From Fidelibacterota bacterium TCS52 (GTDB lineage Bacteria; Fidelibacterota; Fidelibacteria; Fidelibacterales; Fidelibacteraceae), in assembly GCA_001577215.1 (NCBI GenBank), contig LSCC01000038.1, positions 1-16,757 of the forward strand: a stretch of DNA of 16,757 nucleotides, read 5' to 3'. The position numbers were made by a program, and so were the translations under genes. This document shows positions 16,214-16,757 of this stretch, piece by piece; position 1 is the first letter of the stretch; each line of letters starts with the position of its first letter. Below the pieces are notes generated by a model. That model was not told the DNA's origin, did not search any database, and was given only the letters and a program-made list of their open reading frames with translations.

Positions 16214-16214
16214 C

Positions 16215-16229
16215 CACGAATTCACGAAT
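16215..16229 (+). repeat. Two tandem CACGAAT units just after the operon
   Basis: CACGAAT occurs at 16215-16221 and 16223-16229, 2 bases after the stop of the Memo-AMMECR1 gene. It resembles short intergenic motifs of the form 'accacgaattcacgaat' that I recall from several FCB-type genomes; copy number cannot be judged from one site. Confidence 0.4.
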
Positions 16230-16274
16230 AAATACATTAGTGCATTCATTGTGAAAAAAATAAATAATTATATT

Positions 16275-16757
16275 TTATTCTTTCTTCCACTCCAAATGCG
16301 AAATCTTTTTCCCATCCCAGACAGCATAACTTCTATGTGTGATCCAGTCGCCTAAAATTATTGAATAGTTATCATTGGTTTTACTAAGTTTTGGATAGTG
16401 AATATGTCCCATCATTACAATGTTATAATCTGCACTGTTTTTTTTCTTCATAAATCCGATCATTTCATCCACATCTTCCAATTTGACAGTCGAATTATTA
16501 TATCTAAATGTAATGCTACTTACCTTCTCACCAATTTTATATATCAATGAAGCTGGTAATATTTTGAATAGAGAAATTACTATTTTTGATCTCAGCATTT
16601 TTTTTAATAATCTGTATCCATTATCGCGTTTCAATAATCCATCTCCATGCATAAGTAAAAATTTATTATCATTATGAATGAATTCAATTTTATCTGGATA
16701 GAAATTTAAACCAATATTTTTAGTTAAAAATCCTTTGATCCAATAATCATGATTTCC
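16275..16757 (-). CDS. UDP-2,3-diacylglucosamine diphosphatase (LpxH)-like metallophosphoesterase, 5' end missing
   Basis: The frame stays open from the stop at 16275-16277 to the window edge (160 residues). An ATG at 16650-16652 is internal, because the upstream in-frame codons read GNHDYWIKGFL, the metal-binding GNHD motif of calcineurin-like phosphoesterases. The next motifs, in order, are LLMHGDGLL (residues ~34-42), YRLLKKMLRS, and MGHIHYP (GHIH at ~117-120), followed by LGDW. HGDG followed by a helical insert and then GHxHxP fits LpxH-type enzymes, which hydrolyse UDP-2,3-diacylglucosamine to lipid X and UMP at the inner membrane in lipid A synthesis. The first metal motif (DxHLG) and the start lie outside the window. 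Another phosphoesterase of the same superfamily is possible. It is convergent with the operon. Confidence 0.75.
   Translation of the reverse strand, partial: GNHDYWIKGFLTKNIGLNFYPDKIEFIHNDNKFLLMHGDGLLKRDNGYRLLKKMLRSKIVISLFKILPASLIYKIGEKVSSITFRYNNSTVKLEDVDEMIGFMKKKNSADYNIVMMGHIHYPKLSKTNDNYSIILGDWITHRSYAVWDGKKISHLEWKKE

Noticed and set aside
16223..16254. Hairpin between CACGAATAAAT and ATTCATTGTG after the operon
   Set aside because: The stem needs a bulge and a mismatch and has little GC; not convincing as a terminator.
16149..16355. Plus-strand frame across the operon end and the LpxH-like gene
   Set aside because: It overlaps two recognisable genes in other frames and has no homology cue.
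1..16757. CRISPR array, insertion sequence or defence island
   Set aside because: No regularly spaced repeats, transposase motifs, terminal inverted repeats or recognised defence genes were seen.

Overview
The window is strongly AT-rich, with short intergenic gaps. It looks like chromosomal DNA from an uncultured, diderm (LPS-making) member of the FCB group, in the range of Cloacimonadota, Delongbacteria, Marinimicrobia or Ignavibacteria. The evidence is two secreted proteins ending in type IX secretion (T9SS) type A C-terminal sorting domains, a Bacteroidetes-style 'golvesin/xanthan-lyase' amidase lipoprotein, and an LpxH-like lipid A enzyme. The phylum is inferred from protein families only; no rRNA is present.

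Layout. Positions 1-2275 (+) hold the 3' end of a T9SS substrate, a small secreted protein of unknown function, and a second T9SS substrate whose start overlaps the previous gene. 2291-5344 (-) is a large lipoprotein with an amidase fold, a golvesin-type domain and an FN3 domain. Divergent from it, 5573-6808 (+) is an MltC-like lytic transglycosylase, so this stretch is about the cell wall. 6890-9548 (-) is a two-gene overlapping transporter operon: a sodium:solute symporter, then an MFS carrier. 9716-9890 (-) holds tRNA-Cys(GCA) then tRNA-Leu(UAA), ending in a clear hairpin terminator. 9995-11254 (+) is a LysA-type PLP decarboxylase. 11442-16213 (+) is a tight three-gene operon and the most interesting part of the window. 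16275 to the end (-) is a partial LpxH-like phosphatase whose GNHD motif sits exactly at the window edge.

The operon at 11442-16213 encodes all components of the AmmeMemoRadiSam system: the radical SAM enzyme (AmrS), and the Memo (protein B) and AMMECR1 (protein A) domains fused in one polypeptide. Between them lies a polytopic membrane protein with a central spermidine-synthase-like domain whose SAM-binding loop is degenerate. AmrS carries an N-terminal signal peptide and the Memo-AMMECR1 fusion carries a probable lipoprotein signal. All three products are therefore predicted to sit in or beyond the inner membrane, which is unexpected for a radical SAM enzyme needing SAM and low-potential electrons. 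This suggests an envelope-located version of a system whose reaction I do not know to be established.

The domains are recognised from motifs read by eye; no database search was run.
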